The translations under genes and the position numbers were made by a program. A stretch of DNA of 9,006 bases from Gallionellaceae bacterium (lineage in GTDB: Bacteria; Pseudomonadota; Gammaproteobacteria; Burkholderiales; Gallionellaceae). The DNA is taken from contig JAUYFR010000259.1 in assembly GCA_030690855.1 (NCBI GenBank), forward strand, positions 1 through 9,006. Reading direction: 5' to 3'. Positions 1 through 7,231 of the stretch are shown here, one piece after another (positions within the stretch are counted from its first letter, which is position 1; each line of letters starts with the position of its first letter). The notes under the pieces are model-generated. The model ran no database searches, had not been told where the DNA came from, and saw only the letters and a list, made by a program, of their open reading frames with translations.

Positions 1-1
1 T

Positions 2-259
2 ACCCTACGTGAATTGCAAGAGCGTGATATTTGGGTAGTAGGTGGGGATGGCGAAGCCGAAACAGATTTAAATAACTTCAAACATGTGGGCGCAATTGCT
101 TGGGTGCTCGGAGCAGAAGGTGAAGGTTTACGCCGTTTAACCAAAGAGAGTTGCGATCAATTAGTGCGCATCCCCATGATGGGTAGCGTAGAAAGTTTGA
201 ATGTTTCGGTCAGCACTGGAATTTGTTTGTATGAAACAAGGCGTCAGCGCGCTAGTTAA
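2..259 (+). CDS. rlmB: RlmB, 23S rRNA (guanosine-2'-O-)-methyltransferase, C-terminal part
   Basis: The gene is cut by the left window edge; the last 85 codons and the stop are present. The family (SpoU/TrmH, SPOUT fold) methylates the 2'-hydroxyl of a 23S rRNA guanosine (G2251 in E. coli) using S-adenosylmethionine. Two diagnostic motifs are visible: WVLGAEGEGLRRL (motif 2, Gly-rich part of the AdoMet-binding trefoil knot) and IPMMGSVESLNVSVSTGICLYE (motif 3, with the conserved SLNVSV segment). The protein ends shortly after motif 3, as is normal for RlmB. An in-frame TTG at 14 is internal and not a start, because the frame runs back through the window edge. RlmB rather than a TrmH/TrmL paralogue is favoured by the GAEGxGLR and IPMxGxVxSLNVSV wording. 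A small gene follows 15 bp downstream on the same strand. Confidence 0.93.
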   Translation, partial: TLRELQERDIWVVGGDGEAETDLNNFKHVGAIAWVLGAEGEGLRRLTKESCDQLVRIPMMGSVESLNVSVSTGICLYETRRQRAS

Positions 260-274
260 AAATCTGCACGGGAG

Positions 275-496
275 ATGAAAGTGTTGAAGTTCGATTTTTC
301 AGTTCTGACCAAAGATGGACAGCGAGTCGAGAGCATTGTTATCTCGGCGTACGATCAGCCCGATGCCGAGCGTAAATTAAGACAGATGTATCGTTACTGT
401 GAGATTGTGAGATGCACACCGAAAGACGAAGATTTGGGAAATAAACTTGCTCAAGCAACTTCTATCGAAGATATTCTGACCTTAATTTCGAAATAG
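275..496 (+). CDS. Small conserved-looking hypothetical protein downstream of rlmB
   Basis: I do not recognise a functional family with certainty. The 73 aa product has a strand-like N-terminus (LKFDFSVLTKDGQRVESIVI), then a helix-like segment with AERKLRQMYRYCEI, a charged linker, and a C-terminal helix ending in SIEDILTLISK. It has no signal peptide and no membrane segment, so it should be cytosolic. It lies 15 bp after rlmB and may be cotranscribed with it. The start is ambiguous: ATG 275 sits directly against the GGAG at 271-274, with no spacing, whereas GTG at 281 lies 6 nt after that GGAG, a normal distance. The true product may therefore be the 71-residue form starting VLKFDF. Its stop faces the stop of the parA-like gene across 7 bp, with no visible hairpin terminator. 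Protein-like composition supports a real gene; the function is unknown. Confidence 0.7.
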   Translation: MKVLKFDFSVLTKDGQRVESIVISAYDQPDAERKLRQMYRYCEIVRCTPKDEDLGNKLAQATSIEDILTLISK

Positions 497-503
497 TCAG
501 CTC

Positions 504-1271
504 TTACAAAATAAACCCGTCAGTAATCAGTTCTTCCACGAGCTCATCGTAATCATGTGCGCCACGACTTGCTGGTGCATGTTCAAAAACCGTTAAATTG
601 AGTGCAGGGCTTTCCGCCAAACTGACATTTTCAGAGATACGTGTGCGGCAAACATCTTTGCCAAAACGTTCTTCAACAATACGTTGCACTTCCCAAGCCA
701 TTTTCCGACGACCGTCGAAACGCGTGAGTAGATAGCGGCGCGGAATGCGTCGTTTTAATACAGGCTCCAACGCATTTAATGTTTTTTCTAGCTGCATTGC
801 GCCTCTGGCAGAAAGATGGTCAGCTGAAATTGGAACGATTAGTCCGGTACAGGAAAAAAGTGCATTAAGCGAAAGAACGCCGATCATGGGGCAGCAATCA
901 AGAATGACGGGACTGTCTTTTTTACCGAAGCTCTCGGCTTGGAAGCTTGTGTTTAGGCGATTAACAACGTTGTAACCCTTGCCAAATAGCGCATCGACTT
1001 TTGAAAGCTCAGAATGCGAAGGAATGATTTTAATTTTGCTGTTTGATTCTTGCACCAGTTCGCGCAAAGGGCGATTGCGCTGAAATAAGCTCAGAACGGT
1101 GTCGTTGCCAGAATGTGCGGTAATGCCAGTGATGGAGCTTAGATGCGCTTGAGGGTCAAGGTCGATGCCGTAAGCGTCTCTGCTACTACGTATCAGTGAT
1201 GCTGCAAGATTTAAGGCGGTTGTTGTTTTTCCGACTCCGCCTTTTTGGTTGAAAACCGCAATGATGGACAT
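504..1271 (-). CDS. ParA/Soj-family P-loop ATPase (orphan)
   Basis: Complete 255 aa member of the ParA/MinD deviant-Walker-A ATPase family, which in its best-studied members segregates DNA or positions large cargo through ATP-driven dimerisation on the nucleoid. Visible motifs are the deviant Walker A KGGVGKTT (residues 10-17), the A' motif DLDPQAHL (about 37-44), and a Walker B-like ILDCCP (about 123-128). A late RISENVSLAESPA segment (about 211-223) is typical of Soj-like proteins. Length is normal for chromosomal Soj-type proteins; there is no N-terminal HTH as in P1-type ParA. No parB-like gene or parS-like site is seen nearby, so it is probably an orphan ParA with another cargo. Its ATG follows the stop of the upstream HD-domain gene by only 3 bp and has no clear SD, which suggests translational coupling. 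Its 3' end converges with the small gene at 275-496. Confidence 0.88.
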   Translation of the reverse strand: MSIIAVFNQKGGVGKTTTALNLAASLIRSSRDAYGIDLDPQAHLSSITGITAHSGNDTVLSLFQRNRPLRELVQESNSKIKIIPSHSELSKVDALFGKGYNVVNRLNTSFQAESFGKKDSPVILDCCPMIGVLSLNALFSCTGLIVPISADHLSARGAMQLEKTLNALEPVLKRRIPRRYLLTRFDGRRKMAWEVQRIVEERFGKDVCRTRISENVSLAESPALNLTVFEHAPASRGAHDYDELVEELITDGFIL

Positions 1272-1274
1272 GAG

Positions 1275-2228
1275 CTAGTTATTTTGTTTACTGATTTCAC
1301 TATAGGCTTTAACGATGCCATGTCGCTTTAGCATGTTAAGCCATTCTTCTTCATTTAAAGAAATGACTCTGTCCAAATATAGTATGTTTCGCTCCACCGA
1401 CTCTACATAGAAATTTCGTTCTACTCCATACCAGTCTTTGAAATGATATTGTAAATGATGGCAAATACCGCCTAATGCGTTTTCCAAAGTGGTGCGGATA
1501 AGATTATAGAAGCTACGTGTTTTCTTGAGTAAGTCGTTGGTATTTTTGTAATCTCCAAACTCGGCTTCTTTAAATTCAAGAAATAAAAAAAGCAATTTTT
1601 CCAAATAAGTGCGATCAGCCATTTGCCCTACTAAATCAGCACTAGCGACTATTTGTCCTAAAAGGCGAATTCTTTGAGAAGGGAATTCAATTTTGGATAA
1701 ATTGTGTCCCAAGTTGGTGCATTGGATGATTGCGGCTAAGCATGGAGGCCAAGAATTCGGAAGTTGCCACTCATCACTTTTAGACTCCATAAAGGCAATG
1801 CCACGAGCAACATGAGTTTTGGTGAACTGGGCACCGCTACCCTGTGGCTCCTCTGGTTTTTGCGCATAGCCAATATCGTGGAGCATTGCAGAAATTAAAA
1901 CTAAATTGATCTCTTCGTCATTTAGCTCTGTGAGAGAAAGGTGTACACCGTGCAACATTCTTACGGAACAGATAAAGATATCAAGCGTATGTCGCAGATC
2001 GTGATAGGGCGTTTGAATGCGTAAGTAACCGGGATAGCTGCCATCGAACAAACGTAACACATCGTCAAATACACAACGTGATTGACTGAAATCAAATTGA
2101 GGGCTGATTCGCTGAACGATCTCGGATGCTTTTAGCCAAACATCCAGCGGCTCGTCATTGTCGAATAAGTTTCTGATGTCGGAGTCAGAAAATTGGATTG
2201 GATGTGAACTCATTTCGGCATTCTGCAT
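1275..2228 (-). CDS. HD-domain phosphohydrolase, 3',5'-cyclic nucleotide phosphodiesterase-like
   Basis: Complete 317 aa protein with a metal-dependent HD catalytic core. Visible likely metal and substrate residues are YHDLRHTLD (H76, H80, D83), recalling the YHN..HA.DV signature of class I cyclic nucleotide phosphodiesterases; the HD pair in MLHDIGY (H117, D118); H139 in TKTHVARG; GHN (H175); and D198 in ASADLVGQMADR. The N-terminal 50 residues have no recognised domain. No signal peptide or membrane helix is seen in the called protein. It lies 64 bp downstream of glnD on the same strand and 3 bp upstream of the ParA-like gene, so all may be one transcript. ATG 2228 is used because no upstream in-frame start exists after glnD; ATG at 2213 (residue 6) is an alternative, and neither has a strong SD. 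The substrate cannot be told from sequence: a cyclic nucleotide, (p)ppGpp or a nucleotide phosphate are all possible for HD enzymes. Confidence 0.85.
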   Translation of the reverse strand: MQNAEMSSHPIQFSDSDIRNLFDNDEPLDVWLKASEIVQRISPQFDFSQSRCVFDDVLRLFDGSYPGYLRIQTPYHDLRHTLDIFICSVRMLHGVHLSLTELNDEEINLVLISAMLHDIGYAQKPEEPQGSGAQFTKTHVARGIAFMESKSDEWQLPNSWPPCLAAIIQCTNLGHNLSKIEFPSQRIRLLGQIVASADLVGQMADRTYLEKLLFLFLEFKEAEFGDYKNTNDLLKKTRSFYNLIRTTLENALGGICHHLQYHFKDWYGVERNFYVESVERNILYLDRVISLNEEEWLNMLKRHGIVKAYSEISKQNN

Positions 2229-2292
2229 GGCATAGGCGCATTGTGCAAGCGCGATGCAGGCGAGGTAATAAGGCCAAATAGGGTCATGTAAT

Positions 2293-4830
2293 TTAGGCGA
2301 GCTGACTTTTTAAAAGTTCACTCAAGTTTTCTCGATGAGCGGCCTCATCCAAGTTTTTCGCGTTGATCCAAAAAATATCTTCTGCGCGCGAACCGAGCGT
2401 ATTCACTTTGGCACGGTGCAACTCAATATGATGTTGAGCTAAAAAATAGGCGACACGAGCAAGCAGGCCGGGGCGGTCGCCGGCAATAAGGGAGAGGGTA
2501 TAGCCCCCTTTATCATCGTTTCGAATGACCACCTCAGTTTTGATGGGAAAGTGTTTGAGTTGACGACTGACTCTGCCGACTTGAGGTGTTGGGGGAGCGT
2601 CTTTTTGAATAAGTAATTGAGCCAGTTCGTACTCAATATAATTCATCACATCGCGATATTCAGTTTTGTCGTTACTGGCATTCATTACTAAAAAACTGTC
2701 CAGCGCGTAGCCATGTTGTGTGGTGTGAATTTTCGCTTCCATGATGTTGTAGTTCATGCGTTCAAAGAAGCTACAAATACGCGCAAACAAATAAGGTTGG
2801 TCAGGGCTATAAACCATAACCTGTGTGCCTTCGCCAATGCGGCTTAATCGCGCCCGCACAATGGGCATAGCACTGTTCACGCGATGCGCTAACTGGCGAG
2901 TATGCCAAGCGATTTCATGCGGTTCGTGGCGCAAAAAATATTCCGCATCGAGTTGCGCCCACAGCAAGGCATAAACCTCAGGTGCCACCGCGTAAAGGCT
3001 CAGCGTTTCTTGGGCGCGTTGGCGAATTTCGCCAATTTGATCGGCAATTTTTCCATCAACCATAAAGCGGCGGCTAGCATGAAACAGATCTTCTAATAAC
3101 TTACCCTTCCAGGCATTCCACACTTTTGCGCTGGTGCCGCGAATATCTGCCACGGTGAGTAAATACAACGCCGTTAAATAACGGTCGTTTTTGACCCGTG
3201 CAGAAAAAGTGGCAATCACATCTTGATCTGACAAATCTTGTTTCTGTGCCGTCGCCGACATACTGAGATGCTGCTCCACCAGCCATACAACCAATTCAGT
3301 ATCTTCGCGCGAAAGCGCATGTTGTTTACAAAAACGTGTAGCGTCCGCACGCCCTAATTTTGAATGGTCGCCTCCCCTACCTTTAGCAATGTCGTGAAAG
3401 AGACCTGCAACATACAAAACTTCAGGGCGCGCAAAGTCCTTAATGAGTTTGCTACACAGTGGATTTTCTGGTGCATGTTTAGCTAAAGTGAATCGGCGCA
3501 GATTACGCACTACCATCAAGATGTGCTCATCCACGGTATAAACGTGAAAAAGATCGTGCTGCATCTGGCCGACAACTCTACCGAATGCAGGCAGGTAGCG
3601 TTCTAAAATGCCATGCTGATTCATACGTCGTAGTGCGTGAGTTAAACCTTGCGGCTCACGAAATATCTTCATGAACAAATCACGATTATTGGGGTCTTTG
3701 CGAAACACCGCGTTGATGTTTTTGCGGCTACGCCAAAGTGCGCGCATGGTGCTGGCAGAAAAACCTAACAGCTCTGGGTGTTGTTGAAGTAATAAAAAAC
3801 TCTCCAAGATGGACTCAGGATGTTGATTAAATATTTCTTCGTTCCGTGCCTCTAAAAACTGATCGTGAGCAATAAAGCGCTCATTGACGGGGTAGATCAC
3901 ATTGGCTTCTGGAAAAATGCGTGCGCGCATATTTTGCAAAAGCACGCTACTAAGCTGCAACACAGCTTGTTTTGTTCGGTAGTAATGCTGCATGAGATGC
4001 TCGCTTGCGCGCCGTGTCGCACTTGCATGAATACCCATTTGCTCGGCCAGTGCAGTTTGGTAATCGAAGAGCAATCTATCTTCGCGGCGATTGGCGAGAT
4101 AGTGCAAACGAATGCGCAGTGTTTGCAATAGTGCTTCATGGCGTGCAATGGCGCGTGCTTCAGCAGGTGTAATCAAGCCTGCATTGGCAAGCTCTTTCCA
4201 ACTTGTGCCAAAGCCGCAAGCTCGGCTAATCCAAAACACGGTTTGTAGATCTCGTAATCCGCCTGGGCTTTCTTTTAGATTCGGCTCAAGGTTAAAGTCG
4301 GTATCAATAAAACGAGTATGACGTTTTTGCTGCTCATCAGTTTTGGCGAGAAAAAAATTACGACGACCTAAATTTCTCGTCAGCTCCACGCGCATTTCCA
4401 AAAATAGCGCATGGTTGCCGGTAAGGTGGCGCGCTTCGAGTAGATTAGTTTGTACCGTGAGATCGGAAGACTCCGCTATGCATTCGCTGACAGTTCGAAT
4501 GCTGTGTCCAATTTCTAAGCCGATGTCCCACAATACACCAACCAATGCTTGCAAGCGTTGCTGCAAAGCATCGTCAGCTTGCTCTTTCAGCAAAATTAAA
4601 ATATCGATGTCAGATTTTGGAAATAATTCTTGACGCCCATATCCGCCTGCGGCAACGAAAGCTGCATCGTCAGGCATGCCAGATTGATGCCAGACTAATT
4701 GTAGATAGTGATCAATCAGCTTGGCGTGATTACGCAGTAAGCGAAGTGGTTGAGTATGAGTTTCGTAGTCGCGCTGCAAATTGAGGCGTGCAACACGTAA
4801 AGCATCACGAATTTGAGCAGTGGTTTGCAA
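2293..4830 (-). CDS. glnD: GlnD, bifunctional uridylyltransferase/uridylyl-removing enzyme
   Basis: Full-length (845 aa) nitrogen sensor that uridylylates PII (GlnB/GlnK) when glutamine is low and removes UMP when glutamine is high, so controlling glutamine synthetase adenylylation and Ntr signalling. Domains in order: a nucleotidyltransferase with GGYGRQELFPKSDID (about 62-76; the two catalytic Asp are D74 and D76); the GlnD-specific LEPNLKESPGGLRDLQ block (about 181-196); an HD hydrolase domain with VDEH (433-436), LFHDIAKGRGGDHSKLG (477-493; HD is 479-480); and two ACT domains (about 671-740 and 776-845) carrying SPDQPYLFARI and AGDRPGLLARVAYFLA, where glutamine is expected to bind. All key motifs are intact. 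The start is TTG at 4830: a stop lies 30 bp upstream in frame and no ATG or GTG is available between. It follows map by 23 bp on the same strand, so coupling to map translation is plausible. Confidence 0.97.
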   Translation of the reverse strand: MQTTAQIRDALRVARLNLQRDYETHTQPLRLLRNHAKLIDHYLQLVWHQSGMPDDAAFVAAGGYGRQELFPKSDIDILILLKEQADDALQQRLQALVGVLWDIGLEIGHSIRTVSECIAESSDLTVQTNLLEARHLTGNHALFLEMRVELTRNLGRRNFFLAKTDEQQKRHTRFIDTDFNLEPNLKESPGGLRDLQTVFWISRACGFGTSWKELANAGLITPAEARAIARHEALLQTLRIRLHYLANRREDRLLFDYQTALAEQMGIHASATRRASEHLMQHYYRTKQAVLQLSSVLLQNMRARIFPEANVIYPVNERFIAHDQFLEARNEEIFNQHPESILESFLLLQQHPELLGFSASTMRALWRSRKNINAVFRKDPNNRDLFMKIFREPQGLTHALRRMNQHGILERYLPAFGRVVGQMQHDLFHVYTVDEHILMVVRNLRRFTLAKHAPENPLCSKLIKDFARPEVLYVAGLFHDIAKGRGGDHSKLGRADATRFCKQHALSREDTELVVWLVEQHLSMSATAQKQDLSDQDVIATFSARVKNDRYLTALYLLTVADIRGTSAKVWNAWKGKLLEDLFHASRRFMVDGKIADQIGEIRQRAQETLSLYAVAPEVYALLWAQLDAEYFLRHEPHEIAWHTRQLAHRVNSAMPIVRARLSRIGEGTQVMVYSPDQPYLFARICSFFERMNYNIMEAKIHTTQHGYALDSFLVMNASNDKTEYRDVMNYIEYELAQLLIQKDAPPTPQVGRVSRQLKHFPIKTEVVIRNDDKGGYTLSLIAGDRPGLLARVAYFLAQHHIELHRAKVNTLGSRAEDIFWINAKNLDEAAHRENLSELLKSQLA

Positions 4831-4853
4831 GATTGGTAATGAGGATTTAGGTG

Positions 4854-5648
4854 TTAAACATCAGGCGGTGGCGGTGCGTCGGCAGACATCGTCAACACTT
4901 CGTGGCCTGTTTCGGTGACCAAAATGGTGTGTTCCCATTGCGCAGAAAGGCTGTGGTCTTTAGTTACAATCGTCCAGCCATCACCTAATTGTTTAATGCC
5001 CGCTTTACCCGCGTTCACCATCGGCTCGATCGTAAAAATCATCCCGGCTTCTAAACGAATACCAGATTTTGGTTTGCCGTAGTGAAGAACTTGCGGCTCT
5101 TCATGAAATTTTTTGCCAATACCGTGACCACAAAATTCGCGTACCACGCTGTAGCCTAAACTCTCAACGTAGCCTTGAATGGCATGGCCAATATCGCCCA
5201 AGGTCGAGCCCTGTTTGACCGTGCGAATGCCGCGCCACATCGACTCGTAAGCGGCTTCGCATAAGCGCTTGGCCTGAATTGAGGGCTCACCTACATAAAA
5301 CATGCGGCTGGTATCGCCGTGATAGCCATCTTTAATCGTGGTGATGTCTAAATTGACGATGTCGCCATTTTTTAGCTTTTTGTCGCCAGGCACTCCATGA
5401 CAAACTTGGTGATTAATCGAAGAGCAAATTGATTTAGGGTAGGGCGCATGGCCATGCGGTGCGTAATTTAGCGGTGCAGGAATGCAGTTTTGTACATTCA
5501 CCATGTAGTCATGGCACAGCTTATCCAGCTCGTCAGTGGTGATGCCAACTTTTACAAACGGTGTGATGTAGTCCAAAACCTCGCCGGCTAAACGGCAGGC
5601 AATACGCATTTTCGCAATGTCTTCGGAATTCTTAATGCTGATGGTCAT
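4854..5648 (-). CDS. map: Methionine aminopeptidase, type I
   Basis: Complete 264 aa enzyme that removes the initiator methionine from nascent proteins whose second residue is small. The pita-bread fold ligands are all visible: D101 (NLDIT), D112 (GDTSRMF), H175 (CGHGIGKKFHEEP), E208 (FTIEPMVNAG) and E239 (WEHTILVTE), plus the substrate-pocket histidines H84 (VCHGVPG) and H182. The lack of an N-terminal zinc-finger extension or insert marks a bacterial type Ia enzyme. It starts at ATG 5648, with only a weak purine stretch (AAGAA) upstream. glnD follows 23 bp downstream. Upstream there is only about 115 bp before an IS4 remnant. In many betaproteobacteria rpsB is divergent at this position, so the flanking order has been changed here by mobile DNA. 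Confidence 0.97.
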   Translation of the reverse strand: MTISIKNSEDIAKMRIACRLAGEVLDYITPFVKVGITTDELDKLCHDYMVNVQNCIPAPLNYAPHGHAPYPKSICSSINHQVCHGVPGDKKLKNGDIVNLDITTIKDGYHGDTSRMFYVGEPSIQAKRLCEAAYESMWRGIRTVKQGSTLGDIGHAIQGYVESLGYSVVREFCGHGIGKKFHEEPQVLHYGKPKSGIRLEAGMIFTIEPMVNAGKAGIKQLGDGWTIVTKDHSLSAQWEHTILVTETGHEVLTMSADAPPPPDV

Positions 5649-5676
5649 GTTGTTTGATTCTTAATAAATGACCGCA

Positions 5677-5705
5677 AGGATAGTGGATAGGCGCGTTCTA
5701 CACAA
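5677..5705 (-). promoter_or_regulatory. Candidate sigma70 promoter of map
   Basis: On the - strand a TTGTGT hexamer (5700-5705) and a TATCCT hexamer (5677-5682) are separated by 17 bp. This places a start near 5670 and gives a leader of roughly 20 nt before the map ATG. Both boxes lie inside native flanking DNA, about 60 bp from the IS4 remnant, so map would keep its own promoter despite the insertion. The match is moderate (-35 four of six, -10 four of six). Confidence 0.4.
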
Positions 5706-5763
5706 CACGAAAACCGATGCCCATACTGAAAGCAAGGCATCTACAAAAAATAAAAAATAGGTC

Positions 5764-6850
5764 AGTAGTGTCCGGTTAAAAATCGAACAAATTTAGTTGG
5801 TTAGCGAAATCTGTCTGTTCTGGAAATGGCCCACTGCCTGCGAGGGCTTGAGATAGCTGGGTTTTCTCAAAAACAGACACCGATAAAATCTGTAGCAAAG
5901 AGTATAGAGAGGCATCAAGTTGAAGCTCCGTTTTGACAATGGCGATCAGCACGTAAGTGGAGACAGCGCACCAGATTTGCGTCTTCACGGCGTTCTCGCT
6001 GTTGCCGATGAAACGCTTGATGCGCAGATGCTGCTTGATCCATTTGAAGAGCAACTCGACTTGCCAGCGACTCTTGTAAAGCGCGGCAATCGTCAGCGCT
6101 GGCAGTGCGGTATTGTTGGTAAGAAACACCAAGGTCTTCCCCGATTCGGGATCTTTGAAACGGATGCGTCGCAAAAGCTCTGGATAGTCCTGCGAAATGT
6201 AGGAGCCGTTGAGCATAATGCGTTGATCGCAGATCACGCCGGCGCTGCGGTCGGAGGGACTCGAATACACTCGCCGCGCATCCATGCTGCGCTTGGCTCG
6301 GGTGACGAAGACGGCCTCCGTTTGATGCAACGCGAACAGCCGACTGAAATCCAAATAGCCGCGATCCATGACATAGAAAGCCCCAGCCTCGAAAGTGAGC
6401 ATGTCCAGCACATTGACCTCGTGAGTCTTGCCGTCCGAAATATGGATAAAGGCGGGAATGTTGCCACGCAGATCCAACAGGGTATGCAACTTGACCGCTG
6501 CCTTGGCAGAACGAAACGGGGCCCACGGAAACAACGACAGGCACAAGTCGATGGTCGTAGCATCCAACGCATAAACGGTGCTGTCCAAATCGATACCGAA
6601 GCTGTCGTTGCAGTACAGCTTGCGAGCGCGTTTGATCAGCAGTGCTGCCAAGTCCGCCCAGATATGCCAGTCGCGCCCTTCGTTGGCATCGGCCAACGTC
6701 GAGCGTTTTACTGGGGAACGAAAACCCATGCTGTAAAGCTTCGTTTGATTGGCCAGCAAGCAGGCTTCGATGTCTCGCAGACTCTCGCGATAGGTCACTT
6801 GAGCAAAGGCCATGGCGCGAAATTGTTCCTCATTACTCAATCTTTGTTTC
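5764..6850 (-). mobile_element. IS4-family insertion sequence, truncated
   Basis: The remnant holds most of an IS4-family transposase gene (- strand) and one terminus. The transposase stop lies at 5776-5778 inside the sequence GTGTCCGGTTAAAAATCGAAC (5768-5788), which looks like the element's terminal inverted repeat; the outer boundary at about 5764-5768 is an estimate. The other terminus is missing: at 6843-6856 the IS4 sequence stops abruptly against IS3-family sequence, and no complementary copy of the GTGTCCGG terminus is seen further right. Base composition is visibly richer in GC than the flanks, consistent with foreign origin. It is probably immobile because it has one end only and a decapitated transposase. 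Confidence 0.75.
5776..6850 (-). pseudogene. IS4-family DDE transposase, N-terminally truncated
   Basis: About 355 residues of an IS4-family transposase survive with no internal stop. They keep the whole catalytic triad: first Asp in VYALDATTIDL, second Asp in FYVMDRGYLDF, and the IS4 YREK signature in YKSRWQVELLFKWIK (Y, +3 R, +7 E, +14 K). The family-typical QFRAMAFAQVTYRESLRDIEACL block begins right at the truncated end. The open frame continues to an ATG at 6948, giving 390 codons, but its first 35 or so residues are the antisense of the neighbouring IS3 OrfB and are not native. The missing part corresponds to roughly the first 30-40 residues of relatives. An N-terminal domain that helps bind the ends is thus lost, so function is doubtful although the catalytic core is intact. 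Confidence 0.85.
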
Positions 6851-7231
6851 GCGGTGTTGCAGAGAAACGCCCGCCACGCGGGTTGATCCATCACTCCGAT
6901 CGTGGCAGCCAGTATTGTGCTGAGGAATACCGGGCGATACTGGATCAATTCGGCATGGTCGCATCAATGTCACGTCGAGGTAATTGTTACGACAACGCTC
7001 CCATGGAAAGCTTTTGGGGATTGCTCAAAAATGAACTGGTGCACCATCGGCGTTTCAAAACCCGCGCCGAGGCGATCGAAGCGATTACAGAATACATAGA
7101 AATATTTTATAAGCGACAACGCAAACAAGCGCGACTTGGCTATCTATCGCCAGTCGCTTTTGAGCGCCAGTTCTACGAAAAAAGGCTGGCAGCATGATCT
7201 CGTTCGTATCCACTTTTGACAACCGACCTCA
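6850..7231 (+). mobile_element. IS3-family insertion sequence, 3' fragment
   Basis: About 380 bp remain of an IS3-family element, oriented opposite to the IS4 remnant. It holds the end of orfB and about 34 bp of 3' non-coding sequence. The likely terminus is the CCGACCTCA stretch ending at 7231, since IS3 elements end in CA; this boundary is inferred. The left part (orfA, most of orfB, left inverted repeat) is gone, cut at the IS4 junction near 6843-6856. The right boundary coincides with the stop codon of the 83 aa gene on the other strand. Confidence 0.7.
6856..7197 (+). pseudogene. IS3-family transposase OrfB (rve integrase core), C-terminal fragment
   Basis: Only the last 113 codons or so of an OrfB are present. 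Visible features are GLIHHSDRGSQYC (second catalytic Asp), then exactly 35 residues to the catalytic Glu in NAPMESFWGLLKNEL, that is the D(35)E spacing of the IS3 family, and the usual C-terminal block YIEIFYKRQRKQARLGYLSP. The first catalytic Asp and the whole N-terminal half are absent. The frame stays open leftward to 5920 on the + strand, but that extension is merely antisense to the IS4 transposase. Stop is TGA at 7195-7197. Confidence 0.88.

Noticed and set aside
745..975. A + strand 76-codon frame inside the parA-like gene
   Set aside because: Antisense shadow of a gene with clear ATPase motifs; no SD and no family-like pattern.
2229..2292. N-terminal hydrophobic extension of the HD protein, since the frame is open back into glnD
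   Set aside because: There is no ATG, GTG or TTG in this frame between the upstream stop and ATG 2228, so the extension cannot be initiated, although its translation looks membrane-like.
3865..4784. Several + strand frames of 69-96 codons opposite glnD
   Set aside because: All are antisense to the conserved GlnD sequence, rich in Cys/Arg/Ser as is usual for shadows, and without start signals.
6850..6948. The first 30-35 residues of the 390-codon IS4 frame as the native transposase N-terminus
   Set aside because: This stretch is antisense to the conserved IS3 GLIHHSDRGSQYC segment, so the ATG at 6948 is fortuitous.
5920..7197. A 425-codon + strand open frame as one gene
   Set aside because: Only the last 113 or so codons match IS3 OrfB; the rest is the complementary strand of the IS4 transposase and has no protein-like motifs.
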